A stretch of DNA of 44,978 nt from Armatimonadota bacterium (GCA_023511535.1 JAIMBK010000018.1:1-44978), one strand, 5' to 3'. Counted from the stretch's first letter, positions 33,663 through 42,045 are shown. Numbers and translations are program-made. The notes: generated from the letters alone by a model not told the origin.

Positions 33663-33691
33663 TTGACTTTTCATTGTTCTTGTGTTACCAT
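33663..33691 (+). promoter_or_regulatory. probable sigma-A promoter of the zinc-ribbon gene
   Basis: TTGACT (33663-33668) and TACCAT (33686-33691) are 17 nt apart, about 105 nt before the start at 33797. Confidence 0.45.
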
Positions 33692-33796
33692 AGAGAAGTC
33701 CACAGGTTAGGTAGTACATTTTCCCTCTCTCAATTTCATTGATTGGGGATAATTATTCCTAACATCGATGGATAAAAAATTGGGGGAGGTGTTAAA

Positions 33797-34096
33797 ATGT
33801 ACCAGGACCGTAATCTGACCTGTCGTGACTGCGGGGCGGAGTTTACCTTCACCGCATCGGAACAGGAATTCTATGCGGAAAAAGGCTTTCTCAACGACCC
33901 GGGCCGTTGCCCGCAATGCCGTGCCGCCCGCAAGAACCAGAACAGAAGGGATAACCGCAGCGGTTATAGCCGGGAACGCGTGATGTATCCGGCAATTTGC
34001 TCCCGGTGCGGCAAGGAAACCGAAGTTCCCTTCCGGCCGAACGGAAGCAAACCGGTTTACTGTAAAGAATGTTACCGGTTAGCAACAAATTATTAA
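33797..34096 (+). CDS. double zinc-ribbon protein
   Basis: A 99-aa cytoplasmic protein with two Cys4 knuckles. The first is CRDCGAEFTFTASEQEFYAE with CPQC (residues about 9-43). The second is CSRCGKETEVPFRPNGSKPV with CKEC (about 68-93). A basic Arg/Asn-rich linker joins them. The ribbons match the zinc-ribbon families common as small proteins in Peptococcaceae and Chloroflexi. The function is unknown; nucleic-acid binding is plausible. ATG 33797 follows GGGGGAGGTG. A strong hairpin terminator follows at 34134, so it is a single-gene unit. Confidence 0.85.
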   Translation: MYQDRNLTCRDCGAEFTFTASEQEFYAEKGFLNDPGRCPQCRAARKNQNRRDNRSGYSRERVMYPAICSRCGKETEVPFRPNGSKPVYCKECYRLATNY

Positions 34097-34133
34097 AAGC
34101 GGCAGAAATAACTTTGCCCAGACCGGACAGGAC

Positions 34134-34166
34134 AGCGCCGCAGGCTTACTGCGGCGCTATTCATTT
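34134..34166 (+). terminator. terminator after the zinc-ribbon gene
   Basis: Perfect 10-bp arms AGCGCCGCAG and CTGCGGCGCT (34134-34143, 34149-34158) with loop GCTTA, then ATTCATTT. Confidence 0.7.
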
Positions 34167-34318
34167 CTGCTGGACATTTAAACTTAACATTGTGGATCAG
34201 ATAACCAGGGGAATAAAAATAAAGGGGTAAGGCGGCTCTTCTTTTTTTATTAAAAAAATCTGTTATCCCCAGGCCGTTCAGTATATAATGAAACCAAAGG
34301 AATGAGCGGGGGTTTGCC

Positions 34319-34957
34319 ATGCCGGTAATCTGGTTTATTTTTGTTATTTTACTGCTTCCTTTTTTAATGACGGTCCTTTTCTTTCAGGTGGCGACCTTTT
34401 CTTTTACGAAGCTGGGCCTCTCCCCCCAGGGAGCGGTCTTGCTCTTCGCTTTCTGCCTTCTGGGCGGGATCATCAATATCCCCGTTTCGCGGCGGCGGTT
34501 TGCTTTTGAAGAAGAACGCCCCTTCTTTTTTCCCTTTCTTTTCTACTACCCGCCCCGGGTCCGGGAGCAGGTGATTGCCGTCAACCTGGGCGGCGCCGTT
34601 ATTCCCGCCCTCTTCAGCCTGTACCTTCTGGCGCGGGTACCTTTGCTCCCCGTCCTGGCGGCTACGGTGGTCGTCACGATCACTGCGAAGACCCTGGCCC
34701 GGCCCGTGCCCGGCGTGGGAATTTCCCTGCCGGCTTTTATCCCCCCGCTGGTCGCCGCTGCGGCGGCCCTGCTCCTGACCAGGGAGAACGCCGCCCCGGT
34801 GGCCTACATTTCCGGCGTCTTCGGCACCCTGCTCGGGGCCGACCTGCTCAACCTGCACCGCCTGCGCAGCCTGGGCGCGCACGTGTTAAGCATCGGGGGC
34901 GCCGGGGTGTTCGACGGTATTTTCCTGGTCGGCGTGGTGGCCGCCCTGCTGGCGTGA
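34319..34957 (+). CDS. DUF1614 membrane protein
   Basis: A 212-aa integral membrane protein with about six hydrophobic segments. It begins VIWFIFVILLLPFLMTVLFF and contains LLFAFCLLGGIINIPVSRR, the central VIAVNLGGAVIPALFSLYLL, PGVGISLPAFIPPLVAAAAA and the C-terminal HVLSIGGAGVFDGIFLVGVV. This fits DUF1614, a family of unknown function. ATG 34319 follows GGGGG. TATAAT at 34284-34289 is a fair -10, with a poor -35 (TGTTAT, 34261). Confidence 0.8.
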   Translation: MPVIWFIFVILLLPFLMTVLFFQVATFSFTKLGLSPQGAVLLFAFCLLGGIINIPVSRRRFAFEEERPFFFPFLFYYPPRVREQVIAVNLGGAVIPALFSLYLLARVPLLPVLAATVVVTITAKTLARPVPGVGISLPAFIPPLVAAAAALLLTRENAAPVAYISGVFGTLLGADLLNLHRLRSLGAHVLSIGGAGVFDGIFLVGVVAALLA

Positions 34958-35081
34958 CTAAGCTAATTTTCTTCCCCGGTTAATCCCTTTTCCCGGGAAT
35001 GACCCGGCCGGCACCTTTTCTTGTCTTTTACAATAAAGTGATAAATAGGCAACCAGGCACCGGGGGAGGGGATCGATTCAG

Positions 35082-36485
35082 ATGAATGTTCTGATTAAAA
35101 ATGAAGAGCTGTGCACCGTGGCCAGCAACCACGCCGTGATCACCTGGGTCACTCCGGAACAAAAAACAGATACCTCGATTTATTTCGGCGAAGAAAAGGG
35201 GAACCTGACCAGGTTCACCCTGGAACGGGCCCAAGAATTTCACCGGGCCGAATTAAACAACCTCCGGCCCTCCACCCGCTACTGGTACCAGGTAGAAAGC
35301 AACGGCGCCAGGGGAGCCTTGAGCTCTTTTCAGACTCTGCCCGCACCGCAAGGGAAGCATCTTTTCAGTTGCGCCCTTTTCAGCGATACCCACCTTGCCC
35401 TCGGAGACAGCGTAGGAGACCCCAACGAGATTTACTTCGGCAAGCTTCCCGAACATTCGGGTGAATTATTCAGCCAGTGTATTCGCGACAGCAGGCGCCG
35501 GGGGATCGACCTGGCCGTCGTTACGGGCGACCTCACCGACGCTGCCAGCCAGCGGCAGTTCAAGCAGGCCCGCCACAAGGTCTTGCCTGCCTTTGGCCAC
35601 GTTCCCTATTACCTGTGCATCGGTAACCACGACAAGTACGTCGAAAAATCCGGCCGGGGTTTGGGTGAAAAGGGCTTCTTACGGTATGTGGCCGGCCGGG
35701 AAAACACCTACACCAGCGTAGATTATCAAGGCTGCCGGTTCTTTCTGCTGGATTCCTGCGTCAAAGACAACGACTGGGGAACCATTGCCGAGGCTCAGCT
35801 GCGGTGGCTGACCGGCGCACTCGGCGAAAGCAGCGGCCGGCCTGTATTTGTATTTCTGCACCACCCCTGCAACGGCCCGGACCTCTGGTTCGGAATAGAC
35901 AACGCCAGGCAGTTTACGCAACTCCTGAAAGGCTTTCCAAACGTTCAGGCTGTTTTCAGCGGGCACATGCACCGCAGCAAAGTGACCGTCAACCGCTCCC
36001 GGACGGGAAACCTTCCTTACGTGGAACTGCCCGCTACTGTCCAGTTTCCCTGTGCCTACGCCGTTTTACGGGTATACGAAAAAGGGTTCGAATACAACGT
36101 ATATAAAGCAAGCCGGCTGGATTTAGTGGAAAAATCCCGGGAAAAGGTGATTCTAAAGTCCCTGGGGAGCGCCCTTTATACCTGGTACGCCTTCGGGGGG
36201 ATCGGTGACCGGAACGTTTCTTATTTTAACGGTTTGCTCCACCGCCCGGTCCAGTATGAGTTATCGGTTTCCCTCGAAGCTTCCCGGGCTGTCGAACTAT
36301 ACGCCAAAGCGCAGTCCTGGGAGGGGGCCAGCCTCACTCCCGCCGCGGAAGGGGGTAAGGTAAAGGTTATCCTGGGCCGCTTCGAATCCAGGCGCTCCGC
36401 TCTGCAGGCGCAGCGGCAAAACGCTTTCCGCTCCGGCCTGAAGGCCCTGGTAAACAAAGACGGTGATTACGATCTCCCTGCGTAA
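35082..36485 (+). CDS. metallophosphoesterase with N-terminal fibronectin-like domain
   Basis: A 467-aa protein. Residues about 1-85 form a purple-acid-phosphatase-type beta domain (AVITWVTPEQKTDTSIYFGE, ELNNLRPSTRYWYQV). The calcineurin-like catalytic domain has all metal-binding blocks: SDTH, VTGDLTD, GNHDKY, FLHHPC and SGHMH. The C-terminal 130 residues are not recognised. There is no signal peptide, so it is probably cytoplasmic despite the extracellular-type fold. The substrate is unknown (phosphomonoester, diester or nucleotide). ATG 35082 follows GGGGGAGGGG. It is convergent with the response-regulator gene, 54 nt apart. Confidence 0.88.
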   Translation: MNVLIKNEELCTVASNHAVITWVTPEQKTDTSIYFGEEKGNLTRFTLERAQEFHRAELNNLRPSTRYWYQVESNGARGALSSFQTLPAPQGKHLFSCALFSDTHLALGDSVGDPNEIYFGKLPEHSGELFSQCIRDSRRRGIDLAVVTGDLTDAASQRQFKQARHKVLPAFGHVPYYLCIGNHDKYVEKSGRGLGEKGFLRYVAGRENTYTSVDYQGCRFFLLDSCVKDNDWGTIAEAQLRWLTGALGESSGRPVFVFLHHPCNGPDLWFGIDNARQFTQLLKGFPNVQAVFSGHMHRSKVTVNRSRTGNLPYVELPATVQFPCAYAVLRVYEKGFEYNVYKASRLDLVEKSREKVILKSLGSALYTWYAFGGIGDRNVSYFNGLLHRPVQYELSVSLEASRAVELYAKAQSWEGASLTPAAEGGKVKVILGRFESRRSALQAQRQNAFRSGLKALVNKDGDYDLPA

Positions 36486-36531
36486 AACAAGTGAAAGGCG
36501 CCCAACGCACCCGGCCGGCGGCACCGGTAAC

Positions 36532-36555
36532 AGAAGGATTCAGGATTCTTCCCGC
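36532..36555. repeat. GATTCAGGATTC repeat over a stop codon
   Basis: AGGATTCAGGATTCTTCC covers the stop codon of the response-regulator gene (36540-36542). It is a short member of the CTGATTCC family. Confidence 0.4.
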
Positions 36556-37292
36556 CGCCAGCGGTAGCCCGTGCCCCAAACCGTTTCGATAAAGCGGGGG
36601 GAGAGGGAATCGTCTTCCAGCTTCACCCGCAAACGGCGGATGTAGACGTCAACGGTTTTGGGGTCGCCGAAATAGTTTTCCCCCCAGACATTATTCAGCA
36701 GCTCGTCCCGGCTGAACGCCCGCCCGGGATTGCGGGCCAGGAAAAGCAGGAGCTCAAATTCACGGTTGGTCAGTTCCACGAGCGCTCCTGCTTTTTTCAC
36801 CTGCCGGGCCTCCGGATAGATCTCCAGGCCGGCGCAGCGGAGCACGGAATTGCGCGCCGGGTAGAGGCGGCGCAGCACCGCCTTAATCCGGGCCACCAGC
36901 TCCAGGGGATGAAAGGGCTTTACCACATAGTCGTCGGCGCCCATTTCCAGGCCCTTGACCCGGTCCATGTCCTGGCCGCGGGCGGTGAGCATGATGATGG
37001 CCACCTGGGGATACCGGTCGCGCAGCAAGCGGCATACTTCCAGACCGTCCATCCCCGGGAGCTTGAGATCCAGTACCACCAGGTGCGGCACCCCTTTTTT
37101 GATTAATTCCAGGGCCTCTTCACCGCTGGCCGCCTCCAGCGCCAGAAAACCGTTTTGCTCCAGATTGATCCGGACAAAGCTCCGGATCGGCTCCTCGTCT
37201 TCGATAACGAGAATTTTTACCCTCGCTTCTCCGTCAGGAAGGATAGAACCGGTTACGTCAGGTTTTTCTCCTGATAATAACTTTTCTGTCAT
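36540..37292 (-). CDS. OmpR/PhoB-family response regulator (orphan)
   Basis: A 250-aa two-component regulator: a receiver domain (about 28-140) with the acidic pair VIEDEEPIRSF, the phosphorylated Asp in VVLDLKLPGMDGLEVC, Thr in LTARGQ and Lys in DDYVVKPFHPLE, followed by a winged-helix DNA-binding domain (VELTNREFELLLFLARNPGR, then FGDPKTVDVYIRRLRVKLED, ending GTGYRW). There is no histidine kinase beside it in the window. ATG 37292 is preferred over 37295 because of its spacing to GGGGG. The N-terminus has about 25 extra residues before the receiver. It is a good candidate to bind the TTGTAAC direct repeats about 2.5 kb away. Confidence 0.92.
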   Translation of the reverse strand: MTEKLLSGEKPDVTGSILPDGEARVKILVIEDEEPIRSFVRINLEQNGFLALEAASGEEALELIKKGVPHLVVLDLKLPGMDGLEVCRLLRDRYPQVAIIMLTARGQDMDRVKGLEMGADDYVVKPFHPLELVARIKAVLRRLYPARNSVLRCAGLEIYPEARQVKKAGALVELTNREFELLLFLARNPGRAFSRDELLNNVWGENYFGDPKTVDVYIRRLRVKLEDDSLSPRFIETVWGTGYRWRREES

Positions 37293-37312
37293 CATTTCCC
37301 CCGTTCTTATTA

Positions 37313-37341
37313 CTTATGGAGAAGGCGTTATCTTCCATAAG
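37313..37341. promoter_or_regulatory. inverted repeat upstream of the response regulator
   Basis: CTTATGGA (37313-37320) and TCCATAAG (37334-37341) are 13 nt apart, just before the regulator's ribosome site. It could be an operator or a leader hairpin. Confidence 0.35.
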
Positions 37342-37375
37342 GAATTCCAGGAAAAAGATTAGACACAAACCTTCT

Positions 37376-37426
37376 GTTCCTCTTTATCCCTGTCCCTTTG
37401 TGCCTTATGCCTTTATCCCTTCGTGC
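37376..37426. repeat. CTTTGTGCC-type repeat after the lipoprotein gene
   Basis: CCTCTTTATCCCTGTCCC, TTTGTGCCTTATGCC and TTTATCCCTTCGTGCC run directly to the stop codon (TAG, 37427-37429). Confidence 0.7.
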
Positions 37427-39634
37427 CTAATTCTTATAAATCTTGCTGATCAGCCACTGGCCGTCCCGTTCGATAAATTCCGCCGTTACACCCGCGGCGG
37501 AACCGCTTTGCACCGTCAAGGGGCCGGTTTGCTCCGCCCGGGGGTCGTTTAAATCGAGCACCCACCCCTGGCCCGGCGGGTTTTGCACCAGCCCGTATTT
37601 TTTCGCCTGCTCCAAAACCCCGGCGCCGACGACCAGCCCGGCCGCTTCCTGCTCCCGCCCCGTGCTTAAATTATAGACCAGTTCCACCAGAGTGTTGTAG
37701 GCCGAGGGCAGGGTCCGGGCTTCCTTCAGTTCGTAGCGGTCGCCTTGCCGCTGCCAGGTGTCCAGAAAACGGCGGTGCGGACCGGGGTTACTCTCCTTGA
37801 AAATCTTCTCTTTGCCGTCGGCGGCCAGCCAGGAGTCGCTCGCCAGGGTAAATTCCTCCGTTCCCGGCCCCGAAAACTTCAACTCTCCGTGGCTGTTGCG
37901 CCAGCGGGGGCTTTCATCGGAACGCCAGACCGCCTGCCAGCGGCCGTCCTGGAGCCGCCAGAGGTAAAAAACCGGCTGCGGGCTTCCGCTGCCGCCGTAG
38001 GCACCGTCATAGACCACCGCCAGTTCCGGATGCTCTTTGCCGTCCTTGCCGGCCCTCGTGCCCAGCCTGGCCGAAAGAGCGGCCCGGCTTGCGTCCAGCC
38101 CGTGGTTAAAAGCATCCACGCTGTAAAACACCTGGGATTTCAGCTGCCCGTTTTCAACCCAGTAAATCCCGTGGGCCTGGACGCCGGAGGCGGAGCCTTC
38201 CGCCGCGGCCCAGTCCACCAGCAGAAGGTGATCGATATTCCGGGGGTAATTGCCTTCCACGGGGGTGTACAGCAGGGCCAGCTTCATTCCGCCGGGGAGC
38301 GCCTGTTTTTTCAGCCAATCCCCGAAACCGCGCAGTTTAGCACCAAATTCTTCCGGCCCGGCGTTTGCCCAATACCCATAAATTTCTTCGGCGACCTGCT
38401 GCAAAGGAAGGCGCAGCAACGCCTTTTGGGGTTTATCCCAGTCCGGCCGGTAATCCCTGGCTCGCTCAAAGTTTGCCCTGGCCAGGTCCGGCTTACCCAG
38501 TCCCAGGTAAGCTTCGCCCGCCCCCCAGAAAGCTTCCGCCAGCAGGCGGGCAAGATAGCCCCGCCCACCCGCCGGCTGTTCTCCCCGGGAAACAAAACTC
38601 CGGGATGGGGGCTGGACTGGTTTTACAGGAATTGCCTCCTTACCCCGCCCAAGAGTACCAATCAACTCCTGGTAAACCGCCAGCGCGTCCTGGTAGCGCC
38701 GCAGACCTAAGTAGGCCCGCCCCTTGACCAGTTTGAATTGATCGGCGTCAGGAGAATAGTTTTCGTCCACCGCCATCCCCTTTTCCGCTGCCGCCAGCGC
38801 CCCCTGGTAATCTTTCACCCGGACCAGGGCGTCGGCCAGGTAGTACTGGTAATAACGGGTACCTAAAGGGCCGCCCTTTAACTTCTGCTGGTAATAGTCC
38901 ACCACCCGGGGAAAATACGCGGCCTCAACGTCTTCCGCCGGTGCCAGCTTTTGCCCGTCCCAGCGCAGCACCTTCACGAAAAAGGCGTCCCCGGTATCTT
39001 TATTCCAGATCGCCAGCTCCTGCTTGCCGTCTCTGCCGTATTCGCCCGCCAGGTCCGCCACTTCCAGGCGGTGGTAGCCCGCCCGGGCGATTTGCTGCAA
39101 CCCGTCGCCCTGCCAGGCCAGGATATCCAGGCCGTTGCCGGCGGAGGCGCCGATGGTCCAGCCGATCAACAATTCATCCCGGCCGTCCCCGGTGACGTCG
39201 GCCGGCTGCAGGCGCTCCAGGTTATACCCCTTGCCTTCCTCCTGCCAGACCTTTGTCCACTGCTCCTTCTTTTGTAAAACCATTACCCCGGCGCTGCCCT
39301 GGCTGACCCGGTAGCCGGCGATAATTTCCGGCCGGCCGTCGGAGTTCAAGTCCGCCGCCTGGATCAATTCCCGGCCTCCGGCGTCCGGCGCCGTCTTTTC
39401 GGCGGGCTGCGCCGGCGCGGAAGTCAGGAAAACGGCCCCGGCGGGCAAAAACTGCTGCGCAATCTGCTTTAGCTCCTCTGCGTCGAAAGCGGCTTCCCCG
39501 GGCACAGCCGCGGCCTGGATGACCGGGGGCTTGATCAGTTCGCCCGGAGTGGGAAATTTCGCGCAGCCGCCACCCGAAAGACTGCCCGCAACCAGCAGGA
39601 AGGCCAGCGCTTTCCGGATTAGTTCCTTTCCCAT
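37427..39634 (-). CDS. secreted lipoprotein with FG-GAP/VCBS and TPR repeats
   Basis: A protein of 735 aa, not assigned to a named family. It begins with MGKELIRKALAFLLVAGSLS and a Cys near residue 24 (GGGCAKF), a signal peptide with an imperfect lipobox. Three integrin-like calcium-type repeats follow (ADLNSDGRPEIIAGY, ADVTGDGRDELLIGW, GRDGKQELAIW), about residues 90-205, suggesting a beta-propeller blade set. Two or three TPR-like helices follow (YYLADALVRVKDYQGALAAA, AYLGLRRYQDALAVYQELI, AYLGLGKPDLARANFERARD), then a long beta-rich C-terminal half of unknown fold. ATG 39634 follows GAGAGGG; the frame upstream to 39760 is promoter region. It is divergent from the ECF sigma gene. Confidence 0.75.
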   Translation of the reverse strand: MGKELIRKALAFLLVAGSLSGGGCAKFPTPGELIKPPVIQAAAVPGEAAFDAEELKQIAQQFLPAGAVFLTSAPAQPAEKTAPDAGGRELIQAADLNSDGRPEIIAGYRVSQGSAGVMVLQKKEQWTKVWQEEGKGYNLERLQPADVTGDGRDELLIGWTIGASAGNGLDILAWQGDGLQQIARAGYHRLEVADLAGEYGRDGKQELAIWNKDTGDAFFVKVLRWDGQKLAPAEDVEAAYFPRVVDYYQQKLKGGPLGTRYYQYYLADALVRVKDYQGALAAAEKGMAVDENYSPDADQFKLVKGRAYLGLRRYQDALAVYQELIGTLGRGKEAIPVKPVQPPSRSFVSRGEQPAGGRGYLARLLAEAFWGAGEAYLGLGKPDLARANFERARDYRPDWDKPQKALLRLPLQQVAEEIYGYWANAGPEEFGAKLRGFGDWLKKQALPGGMKLALLYTPVEGNYPRNIDHLLLVDWAAAEGSASGVQAHGIYWVENGQLKSQVFYSVDAFNHGLDASRAALSARLGTRAGKDGKEHPELAVVYDGAYGGSGSPQPVFYLWRLQDGRWQAVWRSDESPRWRNSHGELKFSGPGTEEFTLASDSWLAADGKEKIFKESNPGPHRRFLDTWQRQGDRYELKEARTLPSAYNTLVELVYNLSTGREQEAAGLVVGAGVLEQAKKYGLVQNPPGQGWVLDLNDPRAEQTGPLTVQSGSAAGVTAEFIERDGQWLISKIYKN

Positions 39635-39736
39635 TACCCTCTCCTCAATCCAGCGAAAAGTCCACGCAAGTTTTTGCCCGCGGCAACTTACAAAGTAAAC
39701 CAAAAAGCTGTTTTTTTCTTTACTGAACAAAAATAA

Positions 39737-39781
39737 ATTATAACAGACATCCGGTCCCAAGTAGTTACAAAACAGTTACAA
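39737..39781 (-). promoter_or_regulatory. operator and promoter of the lipoprotein gene (TTGTAAC repeats)
   Basis: On the minus strand two TTGTAAC copies (39775-39781 and 39764-39770) are 11 nt apart. Twenty-one nt later lies TATAAT (39737-39742). There is no normal -35 box, so an activator bound to the repeats probably replaces it. The arrangement is identical to that at 39872-39916. Confidence 0.65.
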
Positions 39782-39871
39782 CAAAATTAAATATTGAATA
39801 AGGTAAGTTTTTGCGATCCCCTTTTGCCAAGGTTCGACAAAAACGAAAATTTTACCTCCCTGGCAGCGATT

Positions 39872-39916
39872 TTGTAACCGTTTTGTAACCATTTTTCGTC
39901 CGAAATTACTTATAAT
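39872..39916 (+). promoter_or_regulatory. operator and promoter of the ECF sigma gene (TTGTAAC repeats)
   Basis: TTGTAAC at 39872-39878 and 39883-39889 (11-nt period), then 21 nt, then TATAAT (39911-39916). Direct repeats with an 11-nt period upstream of a -10 box are the usual binding pattern of PhoB/OmpR-type regulators. Confidence 0.65.
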
Positions 39917-39952
39917 TGTTTTGTCCGGAAAAATCTGTGGCAAAGGATGTGA

Positions 39953-40477
39953 ATGTTTTTGCAGGTTTATGCCGACCAGGAAGAAATGGCCGCTTTTTTC
40001 TATAAACAATTTTACCCCGCCGTCTACCGGACGGCCTGCCTCTACACCCGCGACGCCCACCTGGCGGAAGACGTTGCCCAGGAAACTTTTTGCAAGGCCC
40101 TGCAAAATTTTCACCAGTTAAATGATCAGATCAAAATTAAAGCCTGGCTGCTCCGGATTGCGGCCAATACCGCCTGCGATTTTTTGAGGCTGGACGCCAG
40201 GTGGCCAACCCCCCAGGATCCGGATTCCCTTTGCCAGGCAACAAAAAACCGGCTGCTGGAAGAAGAGGTGATCGCAAAGGAAACGGCCCTTGCGGTCTGG
40301 CGGGCGGTGGCAAAAATGTCCCCCCGGCTGCGCCAGGTGCTTTTGCTGCGCTACCGGGAGAACCTGTCCCTGGAAGAAATCAGCACCGCCCTGAACATCC
40401 CGGAGGGAACCGTGAAATCACGCCTGCACCGGGCGCGAAGCAAACTGTTCAAACGCCTTTCTAACTTTGCTCCGTAA
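39953..40477 (+). CDS. ECF sigma-70 family RNA polymerase sigma factor
   Basis: A 174-aa alternative sigma factor with region 2 (AAFFYKQFYPAVYRTACLYT, AEDVAQETFCKALQNF, AWLLRIAANTACDFLR) and region 4 (MSPRLRQVLLLRYRENLSLE, then ISTALNIPEGTVKSRLHRAR). No anti-sigma gene with a zinc-binding motif follows; the next gene is a secreted hydrolase. ATG 39953 has AAAGGATG just upstream. The gene has an activator-type promoter rather than a visible ECF promoter, so it is probably switched on by a response regulator. A GC-rich stretch followed by TTTTTT (40565-40594) may end the transcript. Confidence 0.9.
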   Translation: MFLQVYADQEEMAAFFYKQFYPAVYRTACLYTRDAHLAEDVAQETFCKALQNFHQLNDQIKIKAWLLRIAANTACDFLRLDARWPTPQDPDSLCQATKNRLLEEEVIAKETALAVWRAVAKMSPRLRQVLLLRYRENLSLEEISTALNIPEGTVKSRLHRARSKLFKRLSNFAP

Positions 40478-40664
40478 ATTCAGCGGGCAAGCCGGCCAGG
40501 CAAAATTCAGCCATGGCCGCCGCCCCCGGCCGGGCTTCCCGGTCCATGACGGCAAGAAAATAACGGCGGCCCGCCGCGCTCCGCCCTGTTTTTTAACTAC
40601 TTCTTTTTCCTTCACTTCTTATTTCCTGTTTTGATCCACCACCCGGGCAAATTTTATTTGGAAA

Positions 40665-40690
40665 GGAACTTTCCCGGCAATTTTCGCGTC
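40665..40690 (+). promoter_or_regulatory. ECF-type promoter before the GH18 gene
   Basis: GGAAC (40665-40669), 17 nt, CGTC (40687-40690). This matches the general ECF pattern (GAAC-type -35, CGTC-type -10), about 50 nt before the start codon. Recognition by the adjacent sigma factor is inferred. Confidence 0.5.
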
Positions 40691-40745
40691 TTATATTTTA
40701 GAAAAAACAGAGAACATAACTTTTCACTTAAACAGGAGAGGAAGC

Positions 40746-42044
40746 ATGGTGAACCTTTGGAAAAAATATGCCGTTTTCAAATCTTTCTTCCTGGTTCTGT
40801 TCCTGGGGACTACTCTGGCCTGCTTTTCCCGGCCGCCGGCAAACGCCGGGGAGAACCCGGGGATTTCCGTGCTGGTTGACGGTCTGCCGGTGAATTTCGA
40901 CGCGCCTCCAATCATTCAAAACGACCGCGTTCTGGTTCCTTTCCGGGCCGTGGCGGAAGCACTAAACGTGCCGGTCAGCTGGGACGCCCGGACCAAAACG
41001 GTTACGGCGGCCGGCAAAGAAGTTTCCCTGCGGTTGCAAATCGCCGGCCAAACCGCCTACGTCAACGAAAAGCCGGTTCGCCTGGATGCACCACCGGTAA
41101 TTGTCAACAACCGGACGCTCATCCCCTTGCGCTTTTTCAGCGAGGCCCTGGGCTGCCGGGTGGCCTGGGACGGCGAACGAAAAGAAGTGCAGATCTGGTC
41201 CGGGCCGGCGGAGCTGACGGTTATCGGCTTTTACGCCCTGGGGGACAGCGAAACCAGCAGCTGGCAGGACCTCTTCGGCAAGGCTTATCCGGAAACAGGC
41301 AAAGGAAACACCGATCTGGTCGACGAACTGGCGCTGGGCTGGTACAGTCTGGATGGGCAGGGAAACCTGCTGACCAGGAGCACAACGGGCTGGCAGCGCC
41401 CCGCCGGCTGGGAAGACGTGTTGCAAGCGGCGCGGGATTTCGGCTTGAAAACCGAAATGGTGGTGCACGTGACCGACAAGGACGGCTTTCTCGCCAACCT
41501 GCTGACGGATGCAAAAGCCTGCCGGCAGGCCGTTGACGCCATTGCCAGGGAAGCGGAATTCTACCAGGGCGTAAATCTCGATTTTGAAGGGCTGGGTTAT
41601 CAGGAAAAAGGTGAGCAATTGACGGAGACCAGAAGAAACTTCGTTAATTTCGTCAGTTTACTGGCCAAAAAGTTAAAAGAAAAGGAACCCAGCCCAGGTC
41701 TGACCCTGACGCTGCACGCCCCGAACAGCCACTATCCGGGCTACGACTACCGGGAGCTGGGCCAGATTGCCGGCCGGCTGATCGTCATGGCCTACGATTA
41801 CGGGCCTAAACCGGAGCCGGTAAACCTGGCCCGCCAGGCGGTGGAAATGGCCTTAGCGGCCGGCGTCCCGCCGGAAAAGCTCATCCTGGGCATCTCGGCG
41901 CCGGCAGAGACCCCGGAAAGCATCCTGACCAAGGTCGGCATCGCCAAACGTTACGATATAGCCGGGATCGCCCTCTGGCGGCTGGGGCTGGTTTCGGACA
42001 AGATGTGGACGGCCCTGCGCACCACCGTCCAGATGAGAAAATGA
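40746..42044 (+). CDS. secreted GH18-type hydrolase with copper-amine-oxidase-N (stalk) domain
   Basis: A 432-aa exported protein. A signal peptide (residues 1-34: KSFFLVLFLGTTLACFSRPP) is followed by a copper-amine-oxidase-N type domain made of two similar halves (ISVLVDGLPVNFDAPPIIQN, then VLVPFRAVAEALNVPVSWDA; and VNEKPVRLDAPPVIVNNRTL, then IPLRFFSEALGC), a domain common in clostridial surface proteins. The GH18 domain follows, with the catalytic-strand motif YQGVNLDFEGLGYQEKGE (the Glu as acid/base) and MAYDYGPKPEP. This layout resembles spore-cortex or wall hydrolases of the YaaH/YdhD type. ATG 40746 follows AGGAGAGG. It has an ECF-type promoter. Confidence 0.85.
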   Translation: MVNLWKKYAVFKSFFLVLFLGTTLACFSRPPANAGENPGISVLVDGLPVNFDAPPIIQNDRVLVPFRAVAEALNVPVSWDARTKTVTAAGKEVSLRLQIAGQTAYVNEKPVRLDAPPVIVNNRTLIPLRFFSEALGCRVAWDGERKEVQIWSGPAELTVIGFYALGDSETSSWQDLFGKAYPETGKGNTDLVDELALGWYSLDGQGNLLTRSTTGWQRPAGWEDVLQAARDFGLKTEMVVHVTDKDGFLANLLTDAKACRQAVDAIAREAEFYQGVNLDFEGLGYQEKGEQLTETRRNFVNFVSLLAKKLKEKEPSPGLTLTLHAPNSHYPGYDYRELGQIAGRLIVMAYDYGPKPEPVNLARQAVEMALAAGVPPEKLILGISAPAETPESILTKVGIAKRYDIAGIALWRLGLVSDKMWTALRTTVQMRK

Positions 42045-42045
42045 T

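Noticed and set aside
37745-38710. 321-codon plus-strand open frame opposite the lipoprotein gene
   Set aside because: The minus frame has signal peptide, calcium-type repeats and a ribosome site; the plus frame has none.
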